Shown in pieces: positions 1 to 10,892 of a DNA stretch of 64,000 nt. The stretch is from DATMFV01 sp035555975. Lineage in GTDB: Bacteria; Verrucomicrobiota; Verrucomicrobiia; Chthoniobacterales; Chthoniobacteraceae. The position numbers were made by a program, and so were the translations under genes. Below the pieces are notes generated by a model. That model had not been told where the DNA came from. It worked only from the letters and a program-made list of their open reading frames with translations, and searched no databases. Every line of letters begins with the position of its first letter. Position 1 is the first letter of the stretch. Location of the stretch: contig DATMFV010000088.1 of assembly GCA_035555975.1 (NCBI GenBank), positions 62,001 through 126,000 on the forward strand. The letters are read 5' to 3'.

Positions 1-941
1 GGCTGGCCCTCGCAGGAAAGATCGTCCCCGGCGCGCAACAGGTCCAATCTCTGGATCCCATCCTCGACGACCCGACGGTGGAAGCCTTGAGCATCACCAC
101 CCTCTCGGACATCCGCCCCGGGATGATCCGCCGCACGGTCGCTGCAGGGAAGCATGTCCTGTGCGAAAAACCGCTAGCCAGCACCCCGCAGGAAGCGCGC
201 CGTCTGGTGGAGGAGTTGAAAGGCACGTCTCAACTCATCACCTGCAACCTCTTCAACCGCAACGCCCCCCTTCTTCAGGAGGCGCGGGAGCACCTTCGTG
301 CAGGGGAGATCGGGGAACTGGCCGTGCTCCGCGTCAGCCATTGCACTCCGCATCTTCGCAGCCAGAGCCGACTGTCGGACTCGCACTTCGCCGTGGAAGG
401 CCATACCCTGCACGACTGCGGGATGCACTACGTCGACCTGCTGCGCTGGTTTTCCGCCAGCGATGTCGGAGACTACCAGGCGATGGCCACCCGCTTCTGG
501 AACCAGGAGTACGAACTCCACTTCATGGTTCAAGGCAGGATGAGGAGCGGCGTCGCCTTCGATCTGCACAACGGCTTTTGCTATACCACCCTTTCGCAGA
601 CCGGCCGCAAATGGTCGATGCTGGAGGGGATCGGCACACGCGGCGTGATCACCGTACGCAACGAGGAGGGCGAAACCCGCCTTGAACTCAACGGCCACCG
701 GCAAATGCTCAAAAAACAAGGCCCGTACGGAGGCAAGAAGCTCGGGATTTTCTATGAAGCCTTCGCCGATGCCGTGGAAAGCGGCAACCTCGGCAACCTT
801 CCAAGGATCGAAGACGCCGCCAAAGCCTCTGAAATCGCAAACGCCATGGTGGAGCAGGCGTTGCGAAAGCCGATCCCCAATTTCGGCAGACAAAGCGACC
901 TCTCCACCCTCCCGCTCACCGCAGATGACCAGCTTCATTGA
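1..941 (+). CDS. Gfo/Idh/MocA family oxidoreductase (5' truncated by the window edge)
   Basis: The reading frame is open from base 3 to the TGA at 939-941, so the true start lies outside the window. About 312 codons are visible. The motif CEKPLA, the Lys-containing signature of NAD(P)-dependent Gfo/Idh/MocA sugar dehydrogenases, comes early, and the segment GHTLHDCGMHYVDLL supplies the His/Asp usually found near the active site. The N-terminal Rossmann GxGxxG segment is missing because of the edge. The family oxidises or reduces sugars, inositols or sugar acids in the cytoplasm. The stop overlaps the ATG of the following lyase gene by one base, so the two are probably co-translated and this enzyme may process the sugars that lyase releases. 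The substrate cannot be read from sequence. Confidence 0.88.
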   Translation, partial: LALAGKIVPGAQQVQSLDPILDDPTVEALSITTLSDIRPGMIRRTVAAGKHVLCEKPLASTPQEARRLVEELKGTSQLITCNLFNRNAPLLQEAREHLRAGEIGELAVLRVSHCTPHLRSQSRLSDSHFAVEGHTLHDCGMHYVDLLRWFSASDVGDYQAMATRFWNQEYELHFMVQGRMRSGVAFDLHNGFCYTTLSQTGRKWSMLEGIGTRGVITVRNEEGETRLELNGHRQMLKKQGPYGGKKLGIFYEAFADAVESGNLGNLPRIEDAAKASEIANAMVEQALRKPIPNFGRQSDLSTLPLTADDQLH

Positions 942-3900
942 TGATGACTCCCGCCGTTCTCTTCCTTTTCCTCACTCTCTTTTCAGCCACCGCCTTTGCG
1001 AAAAAACCTGAACCGCCCCCCGCGCTGGAGATCCGTCCGCTGGAACGCACCTCCATCCCTGCATGGAAACAGCCGGTTCCCATCACGCTACCCGAAAGCA
1101 GCGAGGAGGCTTTCTTCAAGGATGGCAACCATGCCCCGGCCATCACCTTCAACCGGCTGATCGCCCACCTCCCCACCCGGCTCCGGTCCCTGCTCCTTTT
1201 TCCCGCTGCGGCGGAGGAACTGAACCTTGACGCCCTTCCGGCTCGCGTACGTCTTGCCCACGACGGCGAAAATCTGCTCGTCTTCCTCCATCTTGGCCTC
1301 CTCCCCGGCAGAACCGCCATCGACGCCAGCGATGCCCTTGGTCATTGGCCGATGCGGAAGGCTCCCTTTGACAGCCGCGAGTGCGTCATGATCGCCGTCG
1401 CCACGGGCAGCCCGGCCAACGTTCCCCAACGCGCCGTTTTCATCGACTGGAAAGGCAACGTGGAGTTGAGACACTCCGGCGGCACGGGGCCGGTGGTCCC
1501 GATGCCCGATCAGAGCGGCGCAGCCTTTCCCAAAAGGAGCATCGTCGGCAAAGATGGCTGGACGATCATCGCTTCCATCCCGTTTTCCATGCTCTTTGGT
1601 GAAGCGCCGCCGCGCCGTTTCAGCCTGAACGTCGCCCGGCTCTACTCGGCTCCCGAAGGGAAGGTCGCCCCGCGCGCGGCCTCGCTGGCCGGGAGTTTCT
1701 ACGCTTTCCGCCGCTTCCCGGTTTTTTCCATTCGTCCAAATGAGGACGGCACCGGCCCGCAGTTCCTCGGTCTCAAACTGGGAGATTTTCCGGAAAACGA
1801 ACAGATCCCCATGGGTAGCCATCACGCGGAAGCCGTCGTGATCAGCGAAGGCGCCGGGACAACATGGGTCCGGCATCGGCTCCGGAGCAAAGAGGGCGAG
1901 ACGATCGCCATGGAGCGGGAGATCCAACTCCATCCCGGGCTGAACCGCCTTCAATGGGAATGGACCGCACCGGAGGAGGGTGCATCCACCCTTGAAATCA
2001 ACGGCAAAGCCGTAGCCAGCGAAAAACTGACCGCCGCCCCGCGTCTGGAGACGCAACCCTCCCTTTTTGTGGCACGGGCGAACGAAACACTAAGCGTTCA
2101 TACGGAACTCGGAGTCGGCGCAAAGGAAGCCCGACAGCTCGACCTCCACGCGGAGTTGCTGGAAGACGGAAAGCCGCTCCATCGTTTCAAGCTACCCCGC
2201 CCGCCCGGGCCGATGTTCGATCTCGACCTTCACCTCGCCCGGCTTCCTTCGCTAGCGCCGGGCAGCCATACCCTCCGGCTCACCGCATTGAAAAACGACA
2301 CCGTCTGGGCGACCAGTGAAATCCCCTTTCAGGTCGAACCCGCCGCGCCGATGACCGGAAAGAAGCTGGAAATCGCCTTGCAGGATGCTTCCTACCGTTC
2401 CGTAACCCGGCCGCACCCGGTCCGCACCGGTATTCCCTTTCCCGAAGGGGCGCTCGCCGACGCCTCGCAGTTGCAGCTTCTCGACAAGGAAGGTCGCGCC
2501 GTCCCGTTCGCGGTCACTCCACTGGCGCAGTGGCCGCGAAGCCGCTCGGTCAAATGGGTACACCTTGACTTTGAGCACGACCCCGCGCAGAGCTACCGGC
2601 TGGTCTCCCCTCCGGTGACCCAAACCAACATCACGCCGGGCGTGCGCGTCAGCGAAGACAAGCAAACGATCCGTATCGACACCGGCGCACTCCTGGTCAC
2701 CGTTGGCAAACAGGGGTTCGACGGCTTCCGTGAATGGCGACTGGGCAAGGAGAAACCACACCACCCTGCGCCCGGTTCATTTTATGTCATAGACGAGGCG
2801 GGCATCCGCTTTGACTCACGCCACGCGGATGGAACCACCGAAATCGAGGAAGCCAATAGCGAGCGGGTCACCCTTAAATTCTCCGGTGCGTGTACGGCCA
2901 CCGATGCGGCGGGCAAAGCCCCTTCCCCTCTTCGCTATATCCTGCGGATGACCTTCTTCCGTGGCGCGCCGATCATCGACGTCCGCCATTCCTTTACCAT
3001 CACCACCCATACCCCATACCACCGCCTGCGCCGGATCGGCCTCAACCTCGGTCTGGCAGCCGATGCGGTGGAACTCGAAGGCGCTTCACTACCCCCGGTC
3101 AAAACCGGTCCCCCGATCGCCATCCGCCAGACCAACCCGGAGCAGCGCCTCCTGATCCGCGAGAACAGATCCCGCGAGATTGACGCCACCGCGCGCGGCG
3201 AATGGCGCTGGAAGACCCCCTCCGCAACCGTCGGTCTGAACGTTGCCGATTTCCGGGAAATGGCTCCACTGGAAGTGATCCACCGCTCCGGCGAAGGAGT
3301 GGAACTCCGCCTCTGGCCCGGCTTCCCCGAAAAAGCACCCTCCACGGTGGCAACTTCCGACGCGGAGAAAATCCGGCTGCCGTTTCTGCACCACGGACCA
3401 TTGCTCGACTTTGAAGTGCCGGAAAGCTACCTCGACGAGTCGAAAACCAAACAGCAGTACTATTACCTGCTCAACGGCCTGGCAATGGGCGATGCAATGG
3501 GCGTCTCGCGCTCCCAACGCTTTGAACTGGTTTTCTCTTCCCCGGAAGCCGAAAAACTTCCCGCCCGGGCGGCGGCGTGGTTTGCCCGCCCGTATGTCAC
3601 CGCTTCCCCGCGCTGGATGAGCGAGAGCGGCGCGCTGACCAGCCTCCCCATGGCTCCCGCCGACCCCGATAGCCCGATCCCCGCCGTTTCCCGTGCCGAG
3701 AAAGTCCTCTCCCGTTCGTTTGACTGGGAACGCCGCCGCACCGAAGCGCATACCATGGGGAAATGGACCTGGGGCGCGATGCACAGCCGTTGGGACCCGG
3801 CCAGCGAGACTTTTACCCTTTACCGCCCTTTCCGCAACAGCCACCACCGGAGCACCCGCGCCTATTACTACCTCTTTGCGCGCTCGGGCGACCCGAAGTA

Positions 3901-5446
3901 CCTCGAACTGGCCGAACGCGCCACCGACTATATCAACGATCTCGGCATGCCGCGCCATACCGATTCCGACCTCGAAGCGCTTTCCTATTACGGGAAAAGA
4001 CTCGGCGGCACCTGCGACTACAAAGGGTTTGTGCCGTGGAACAGCGGTTCGCGTTACGATTATAACACCTACGCCGAGAACTTCCTCAATTCGTGGTATC
4101 TGACCGGCAATCGCGACTCGCTGCAAGCCGTCACCCACCTCCACGCCATCGCGCTGGAGGAGCGGCGCGGTTCGTCGGGCGTCGGCCGGGGCGGGGCAAG
4201 CCGGATGGAAACCGTCGGCTCGCTTTACAGCCATTTCAGGGATGGCCGCCTGCTTGGCTACCTCCATCGCAGTTTTGACGACCTTAAGGCAAGCCAACTG
4301 CCGCAGGGCTTCATTGCGGGCGGCGTGGAGTTTTCCACCTGGTTGCCCGAATATATCGAACTGACCTCCCGCCCCGAAGCGGTCGCCACCCTTCGCAAAC
4401 TGGCGTACGCCGATCTCGCCCGCCCCGCGTGGTACGACTTTCAGGGCAAGACCTGGCAGCCAAACTTCGACCTTCAGGCCTATGCCTACCGCCGCTTCGG
4501 AGACCCGGCCCTTCTCTCGCAGACCACACGGCGCATGACCCGGACCACCCTTGATTCCGTCTACCTGAAGGAAGGCGATCCAGAGGATGGCTATATGGCC
4601 TACTACAATGTCCGATGGAACTTTTTCTCCAATCAGGCCCCGGCCCTTCTTTGGGCGCTTTCCAAGGCAGGGATGCCTCAATGGGAGACCCCGCGCGAAA
4701 CCTACCTCGACTACCGGGTGCCCCGGCAATGGACCACCATCTCGGCGTTCCAAAGCGCCGGGTCGGAACCTTTTGAGTTGACCTTGAGAGGCACGAAGCC
4801 GCCGAAGGCCGTCGTGAAATGGCGCATTGTCGCAGGCGATGGCGCGGTTCTGGACGAAGGCGTGCTGGAAGGGTTAAAGCTACCCGAACTTCCCCTTTCC
4901 AACCCGCCGGTCGATCCCCCCGCCATGACCCGAAAAATCGTTCCCGGAGCCCACCCAGCGCCGTATTTCCTGCAATGCTCGGGCAGCGATAACTACCTGC
5001 GGCTCATGACGCCGTACACTTCTCTGGAAAGAGAAGTCTACGCCGGGGGCGACTTTTATTCCAAAGGCGGAAGCGCATCCCGGAAAAACCACTTCAGGTT
5101 TTCCTGCCGCTACGGAAACCGGCCTCTCTTCATGCAAGTCCCGCACGGGGCAAGGCAGGGCGACCTTGAAGTGTCGGTCGCCGCCGGACACCCCTACCGC
5201 ATCAGCCTCCACTCACAGGGGCGAAAAGAGATCGCCGTTATGGAAGGCTTCGCCCGCGCGCAGTCGCTTCAGGTGCCGCTGCCGCTCAACGCCGTGGCGC
5301 AGGAGAAGGCGGAAATGGTCGGCATCCAGCCCAATGTCGGCGGCATCATCGTCACGCTCGAAGGTGGGTCCAGCATCCCGCCCTGGGTCGGGCTTTCCAG
5401 AGAAACCTTCTTCGTTCCGGAAAACCCGCCCGCCTCCACCCGCTGA
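941..5446 (+). CDS. Secreted multidomain exo-rhamnogalacturonan lyase-like protein (PL26/YetA-like) with CBM9-like N-terminus
   Basis: This 1501-residue protein starts with a signal peptide (about residues 1-21, cleavage near AFA-KK). Residues about 60-270 look like a CBM9/DOMON-type sugar-binding beta-sandwich. From about residue 475 the sequence resembles PcRGLX/YetA-like lyases: a beta-domain with VRTGIPFPEGAL and RSRSVKWVHLDF, a central beta-sandwich, and an alpha/alpha-toroid around residues 930-1250 with RPFRNSHHRSTRAYYYLF and repeated helices. PL26 enzymes cleave rhamnogalacturonan I from the chain end by beta-elimination. ATG 941 was chosen over the TTG at 938 because it overlaps the upstream stop. 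The family call is from remembered motifs, not a search; exported glycan-lyase function is fairly secure, the exact substrate is not. Confidence 0.8.
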   Translation: MMTPAVLFLFLTLFSATAFAKKPEPPPALEIRPLERTSIPAWKQPVPITLPESSEEAFFKDGNHAPAITFNRLIAHLPTRLRSLLLFPAAAEELNLDALPARVRLAHDGENLLVFLHLGLLPGRTAIDASDALGHWPMRKAPFDSRECVMIAVATGSPANVPQRAVFIDWKGNVELRHSGGTGPVVPMPDQSGAAFPKRSIVGKDGWTIIASIPFSMLFGEAPPRRFSLNVARLYSAPEGKVAPRAASLAGSFYAFRRFPVFSIRPNEDGTGPQFLGLKLGDFPENEQIPMGSHHAEAVVISEGAGTTWVRHRLRSKEGETIAMEREIQLHPGLNRLQWEWTAPEEGASTLEINGKAVASEKLTAAPRLETQPSLFVARANETLSVHTELGVGAKEARQLDLHAELLEDGKPLHRFKLPRPPGPMFDLDLHLARLPSLAPGSHTLRLTALKNDTVWATSEIPFQVEPAAPMTGKKLEIALQDASYRSVTRPHPVRTGIPFPEGALADASQLQLLDKEGRAVPFAVTPLAQWPRSRSVKWVHLDFEHDPAQSYRLVSPPVTQTNITPGVRVSEDKQTIRIDTGALLVTVGKQGFDGFREWRLGKEKPHHPAPGSFYVIDEAGIRFDSRHADGTTEIEEANSERVTLKFSGACTATDAAGKAPSPLRYILRMTFFRGAPIIDVRHSFTITTHTPYHRLRRIGLNLGLAADAVELEGASLPPVKTGPPIAIRQTNPEQRLLIRENRSREIDATARGEWRWKTPSATVGLNVADFREMAPLEVIHRSGEGVELRLWPGFPEKAPSTVATSDAEKIRLPFLHHGPLLDFEVPESYLDESKTKQQYYYLLNGLAMGDAMGVSRSQRFELVFSSPEAEKLPARAAAWFARPYVTASPRWMSESGALTSLPMAPADPDSPIPAVSRAEKVLSRSFDWERRRTEAHTMGKWTWGAMHSRWDPASETFTLYRPFRNSHHRSTRAYYYLFARSGDPKYLELAERATDYINDLGMPRHTDSDLEALSYYGKRLGGTCDYKGFVPWNSGSRYDYNTYAENFLNSWYLTGNRDSLQAVTHLHAIALEERRGSSGVGRGGASRMETVGSLYSHFRDGRLLGYLHRSFDDLKASQLPQGFIAGGVEFSTWLPEYIELTSRPEAVATLRKLAYADLARPAWYDFQGKTWQPNFDLQAYAYRRFGDPALLSQTTRRMTRTTLDSVYLKEGDPEDGYMAYYNVRWNFFSNQAPALLWALSKAGMPQWETPRETYLDYRVPRQWTTISAFQSAGSEPFELTLRGTKPPKAVVKWRIVAGDGAVLDEGVLEGLKLPELPLSNPPVDPPAMTRKIVPGAHPAPYFLQCSGSDNYLRLMTPYTSLEREVYAGGDFYSKGGSASRKNHFRFSCRYGNRPLFMQVPHGARQGDLEVSVAAGHPYRISLHSQGRKEIAVMEGFARAQSLQVPLPLNAVAQEKAEMVGIQPNVGGIIVTLEGGSSIPPWVGLSRETFFVPENPPASTR

Positions 5447-5452
5447 CGCGCC

Positions 5453-6292
5453 CTACGGACTGTTCCGGAACTGCAACGGCGAAAGTCCCGTCGCTTTTCT
5501 GATACAACGCGCAAAGTAGCCGGGATCATCCCACCCGCAGTTGCGCGCGATGTCGTGCACCGGTGTCTGCGTGCTCTTCAACTCGATCAAGGCGTTTTTG
5601 ACCCGCCAGCGTTGAAGATAGCTGGAGGGCGAAAGCCCGAACATTGCCCGAAACCGCCGTGAAAAGGTGGAGCGGTGCATGCCGACGGCATCAGCGAACT
5701 CATCCACCCCAAATCCCGGCCTCGACCACGACTGTTGAAGAATCGCGAGAGCGCTTTTCCTGAACTCCTCGGAGGGTTCAACACGCGCCTGCATCTGCGA
5801 GGCCAGCCACTTTGCTTCCGCCGCCGCGCTCAACAACTCGAAGGCGACCGCCGTCGCGCGGATTTCGCTGGTGCCATCGACATGGGAAAAAGCCTCGACC
5901 AGCTTTTTGAAAAGCTGTTCCGGCACCGGCCGCGCAGGGTAAACCGCCGTGGCGGTAAAGCCAAGGGAATGAACGAGCGGGACAGCCAGTTCCCCATCAA
6001 AGGTCCACCAGCAATGCTCCCACGGTTCGGCCCCCTCGTTCACCACGTGATGGAGGTCGCCCGGAAAATGAACCGCCAGCGTATTCGGCCCGATGGGGCT
6101 TTTTTTTCCGTGGGAAATCATCGTCCCCGTACCGGAAACCGACCAGAGCAGCTTCGTAAAATGAATCGTACGGACATGATCGGCGCGACCGGGACCGAGG
6201 CGGTAGTGACCGACAGTACGAGCCCTGACCGCCAGTTGGTGCAAAGGCGCCCGGTGTGGCCAGCTATACGAAATCATGGAGTGATCGGACAT
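5453..6292 (-). CDS. AraC family transcriptional regulator with cupin-type sensor domain
   Basis: The protein has 279 residues. The N-terminal half reads as an AraC-type cupin ligand-binding domain (HFPGDLHHVVNEGAEPW). The C-terminal about 100 residues contain the two helix-turn-helix units, including GMHRSTFSRRFRAMFGLSP and DIARNCGWDDPGYFARCIRK. The ATG at 6292 (MSDHSMIS) was chosen over an upstream in-frame start because the extra 47 residues are low-complexity and basic. The gene converges on the lyase gene with six bases between stops and is divergent from copA. Such regulators usually activate adjacent sugar-utilisation genes, so control of the PL26-like lyase locus is the most likely role; this is inference. 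Confidence 0.9.
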   Translation of the reverse strand: MSDHSMISYSWPHRAPLHQLAVRARTVGHYRLGPGRADHVRTIHFTKLLWSVSGTGTMISHGKKSPIGPNTLAVHFPGDLHHVVNEGAEPWEHCWWTFDGELAVPLVHSLGFTATAVYPARPVPEQLFKKLVEAFSHVDGTSEIRATAVAFELLSAAAEAKWLASQMQARVEPSEEFRKSALAILQQSWSRPGFGVDEFADAVGMHRSTFSRRFRAMFGLSPSSYLQRWRVKNALIELKSTQTPVHDIARNCGWDDPGYFARCIRKATGLSPLQFRNSP

Positions 6293-6447
6293 GAAAACAG
6301 CACAAGGAGGAAGCGGGCGCACCCCGGTCGCCCTTTCACGGTAGGCCCCGCTTCTCCGAACGGGCAAGTTTCTTTTCCGCCTTTTCTGGAACCCGGCACG
6401 TTTCCCGGCTAAACTTCCTTGTGAGTTCGCCACCGACGAGACCGTCC

Positions 6448-8708
<2,261 letters not shown>

Positions 8709-8712
<4 letters not shown>

Positions 8713-9638
8713 AACCCGACGAACCGGATCACGAGCATGAGCACGAGCATCCCCACGATCATCACGCCCCTTCCGTTACCGTTGGAAACGAGCGCCGGGT
8801 CCGCACCGTCTTTTTCCTGACCTTCGGGTACGCCGTGGTGCAGGCGATCGGCGGCTGGTGGTCGGGGTCGCTGGCGTTGATCGCCGATGCGGGGCACATG
8901 GTCTCGGACGCGGCGGCGCTGCTGCTGGCGCTGGTCGCCTACCGCCTCGCCGCCCGCTCGCCCGATGCCGTGCGGACCTACGGTTTCCACCGGGTCCGCG
9001 TGCTGGCGGCGCTCGCCAACGGCGCGTCGCTTCTCCTGCTCGTGGCCTGGATCGCCTGGGAAGCGGCAGGCCGGTTTTTCCACCCGACGCCGGTTCTCGC
9101 CGGGCCGATGCTGGCGGTCGCCGCAGTCGGCCTGCTGATCAATCTCGCCGGGGCGTTCATCCTGCACGGCGGCAACCGCAACGACAGCAATCTGCGCGGG
9201 GCGTTTCTCCACGTCGTCGGCGATCTCCTCGGCTCCGTCGGCGCGATGGGTGCCGCCGTCGGCATCCTCCTCACCGGCCGGACCTGGCTCGACCCGCTCC
9301 TCTCCATCGGCGTCTCGCTTCTGGTCCTCCGCTCGGCCTGGGGGCTGGTTTCCGACGCGATCCGGGTGCTCCTCCAGGCGGTGCCGCGCGGGCTTGATGT
9401 CAAAACCGCCGAAGCCGAAGTCGCCGCCCTCCCCGGCGTGGCGCAAGCGGGCCACTTCCACGCCTGGACATTGACCGACGAAAGCGTCGTCGCCACGATC
9501 CACGTCACGCCCGCACCCGGGGCCGATCCCCTCGCCCTCCCGCCCCTTGTCGCCCGGCACCTCGCCGAGCGGTTCGCGATCCATCACGTCACCGTACAGG
9601 TCGACCCGCCGGGGCAGACACCGGAGCCGCACTGCTGA
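8709..9638 (+). CDS. Cation diffusion facilitator (CzcD/ZitB-type) metal efflux transporter
   Basis: The 309-residue protein starts with a His-rich metal-binding tract (HEHEHEHPHDHH) and has six predicted membrane helices. The family metal site is visible as HMVSDAAALL in helix II, and FLHVVGDLLGSVG is the matching helix V motif. A short cytoplasmic C-terminal domain follows (about residues 220-309). CDF proteins exchange Zn2+ or related divalent ions for protons. It overlaps copA by four bases, so the pair forms a copper plus divalent-metal resistance unit. It ends exactly where the convergent dipeptidase gene ends, with no intergenic base. Confidence 0.93.
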
Positions 9639-10892
9639 TCAACCTTTCCGGGCCGCCGCGCCGAGCACCCGCCGCAGGTTGCCGAAATGCATCTGCGCGA
9701 TCGCCTCGTCGCTCAGGCCGAGCTTGACCAGCCCGACCGTGATCAGCGGCTTGTTGGTCCAGGCGAGACTGCCGCCAAGATGTCCGCTACCGCCGTCCAC
9801 ACGCGGCTTGTGTTCGTTCCACCCTCCCGCAATCACCCTCCGCCAGTTGCCTCCGACCCGTTGCATCGGCCCGGGAGAACGCCCGTTATGCCCAACGTCG
9901 GTGCCGATCACCACATGCTCCGGCCCGACCACCTTGAGCGCGTGGGCCACATGGCGGAGCATCAGGTTCAGGTCCGCGTTTTCGCCCAGCAGCGATGGAA
10001 CGCTATAGATGCCGACATACCCGCCCGTGGCGGCGATCGCCTTCAACTCCTCGTCGCTCTTGCATCGCGGCCCTTCATGAACCTCCCGAACGCCGACATG
10101 ACTGGCAATCACCGGTTGCGCCGAAATTTTCGCCGTCTCCAGAGCCGTGTTGCGGCTGCTGTGCGGCAGGTCGATGATCATGCCGACCTCGTTCATTTTT
10201 GCAACGAGATCGCGCCCGAGATCGCTCAAGCCCCCGTCGTTCAACTCCGTACAACCATCGGCAAACAAATTGCGCCGGTTATAGCCAAGGTGCATGAAGC
10301 GGACCCCCATGGCGTACCAGGTATCGACCCATTCGAGGAGCTGGTGCGGATCGGTCATATCGCCCTGCCCAAAGACCGGCATCCCGCTTAAACTGAAGAT
10401 CAGCGCCGTCGAACGGGTCACCTGTGCACGCTCGATCCCTGCGGCATCGCCCGTCTGGAAAAGCCGTTCGGGGAAGGAGAGGCAGAGGTGACGAAACGCC
10501 GCGATCCGCTGGACCGCATCGGCCAGCGCTTCGCCGTAATCATTGACCGGCAGCACGATCCCATGCACCCCGGCCGTTTCCAGCGCGCCGAAAAACTCCT
10601 GCTTCGCAGCGGGCGTTTCGGTAAAGCCGACGGTGCGCAGGAAGTGCTGCCGTCGCTCAAAGTCAACATAGCTGGCCCCGTCGCTCCCGGTTTCGCGCGC
10701 CGCGACCGCCGCCGGGCTCCACGCCAACGGCAGAAAGCCGTAATGTTCGCAGACCGTCAGGTTGCGGTGGAGTTCCAGCCCGTGCGCCAGTTCACTTGGG
10801 CTCGGTTGCAGGTTGTCAAGCCCCCGTTGCCACGCTTCGGCAAAAAGCGGGTCAATAGCGGCGGTCGGTTCAGTCAACAGATCAGTAGGCAT
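9639..10892 (-). CDS. Membrane-dipeptidase-like protein (M19 family) lacking the N-terminal HxD motif
   Basis: The 417-residue protein resembles M19 zinc dipeptidases in its second half: IDLPHSSRNTALETA (metal His), SHVGVREVHEGPRCKSDEELKAIA (second His and the Arg) and VVIGTDVGHNG. The canonical N-terminal D-x-H-x-D metal motif is absent; the corresponding region reads TVCEHYGFLPLAW. No signal peptide is evident. It is the last gene of cassette A and overlaps the beta-helix lipoprotein stop by 11 bases. It could hydrolyse dipeptides or related amides, but the missing ligands make an altered reaction or a structural role possible. Confidence 0.82.
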   Translation of the reverse strand: MPTDLLTEPTAAIDPLFAEAWQRGLDNLQPSPSELAHGLELHRNLTVCEHYGFLPLAWSPAAVAARETGSDGASYVDFERRQHFLRTVGFTETPAAKQEFFGALETAGVHGIVLPVNDYGEALADAVQRIAAFRHLCLSFPERLFQTGDAAGIERAQVTRSTALIFSLSGMPVFGQGDMTDPHQLLEWVDTWYAMGVRFMHLGYNRRNLFADGCTELNDGGLSDLGRDLVAKMNEVGMIIDLPHSSRNTALETAKISAQPVIASHVGVREVHEGPRCKSDEELKAIAATGGYVGIYSVPSLLGENADLNLMLRHVAHALKVVGPEHVVIGTDVGHNGRSPGPMQRVGGNWRRVIAGGWNEHKPRVDGGSGHLGGSLAWTNKPLITVGLVKLGLSDEAIAQMHFGNLRRVLGAAARKG

